This document shows, one piece after another, positions 17,421 to 17,578 of a DNA stretch of 17,578 bases. How positions within the stretch are numbered: the stretch's first letter is position 1; every line of letters starts with the position of its first letter. The DNA lies in assembly GCA_016256075.1 (NCBI GenBank), contig SDVU01000205.1:1-17578 (forward strand), in the 5' to 3' direction. The notes under the pieces are model-generated. The model saw nothing but the letters and a program-made list of their open reading frames with translations. It searched no databases and was not told the origin of the DNA. Source of the stretch: Dictyocoela muelleri (Eukaryota > Microsporidia). The translations under genes and the position numbers were made by a program.

Positions 17421-17578
17421 ATTCGCTTTTTATAACTTAATCTCTTATTCTATTTAAAATTATCGTGGGCTATTATATTAATATGATAAAACAAGTGTGG
17501 AAACTAGAGTATCCAAATCATCAGATAATATTTATAATTGTATTCTAGCTTGACATGAGATAAAAAAACACCAATAAC
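17421..17578. other. Window end, nothing recognised
   Basis: 158 bp with no open frame, repeat or element end that I can recognise. Confidence 0.5.

Noticed and set aside
12-17578. A new defence or other multi-gene system
   Set aside because: Only two intact host-like genes are present and nothing links them in function. The unusual features here are mobile-element architecture, not a gene system.

Overview
The window is very AT-rich eukaryotic DNA with two intronless, host-like protein genes set in a dense layer of old mobile elements. The main gene (13663-16314, +) is a short catalytic subunit of DNA polymerase alpha. A compact polymerase alpha, no introns, a CCC directly before the start codon, and Merlin-type, pogo-type and Ty3/gypsy elements together suggest a repeat-rich microsporidian. 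That is an inference: no rRNA or other phylogenetic marker is present. Layout: 12-484 is a fold-back (hairpin) element with an apparent 3-bp TTA target duplication; small tandem repeats follow. A dispersed repeat, called R1 here (about 450 bp, with a tRNA-like head carrying Pol III A and B boxes), occurs three times: 1150-1605 (-), 2621-3320 (-), and 4628-8785 (+, split). A two-zinc-ribbon protein gene lies at 2215-2541 (+). R1 copy 2 is interrupted by a palindromic 275-bp MITE. R1 copy 3 is interrupted by a 3.7-kb pogo-type transposon, which itself holds two Merlin/IS1595-type transposons with decayed transposase genes: three layers of nesting. The MITE and the pogo element entered their R1 copies at almost the same R1 position, just past the tRNA-like head. 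From 9368 to 13543 (-) lies a fossil Ty3/gypsy LTR retrotransposon with gag, protease, reverse transcriptase, RNase H and integrase remnants. Its terminal repeats are about 95% identical and contain the start of gag; it is broken in many places. Its outer end is 119 bp from the POL1 start codon, head to head. After POL1 there is about 1.2 kb of non-coding AT-rich DNA with a 13-bp tandem array. The two host genes are not an operon and have no visible functional link, apart from lying in the same transposon-rich stretch. The most informative parts are the nested insertions, whose empty sites can be read directly from the other R1 copies, and the unusual element architectures: Merlin-type ends that are each a whole palindromic MITE, and LTR-like repeats that contain the gag start.
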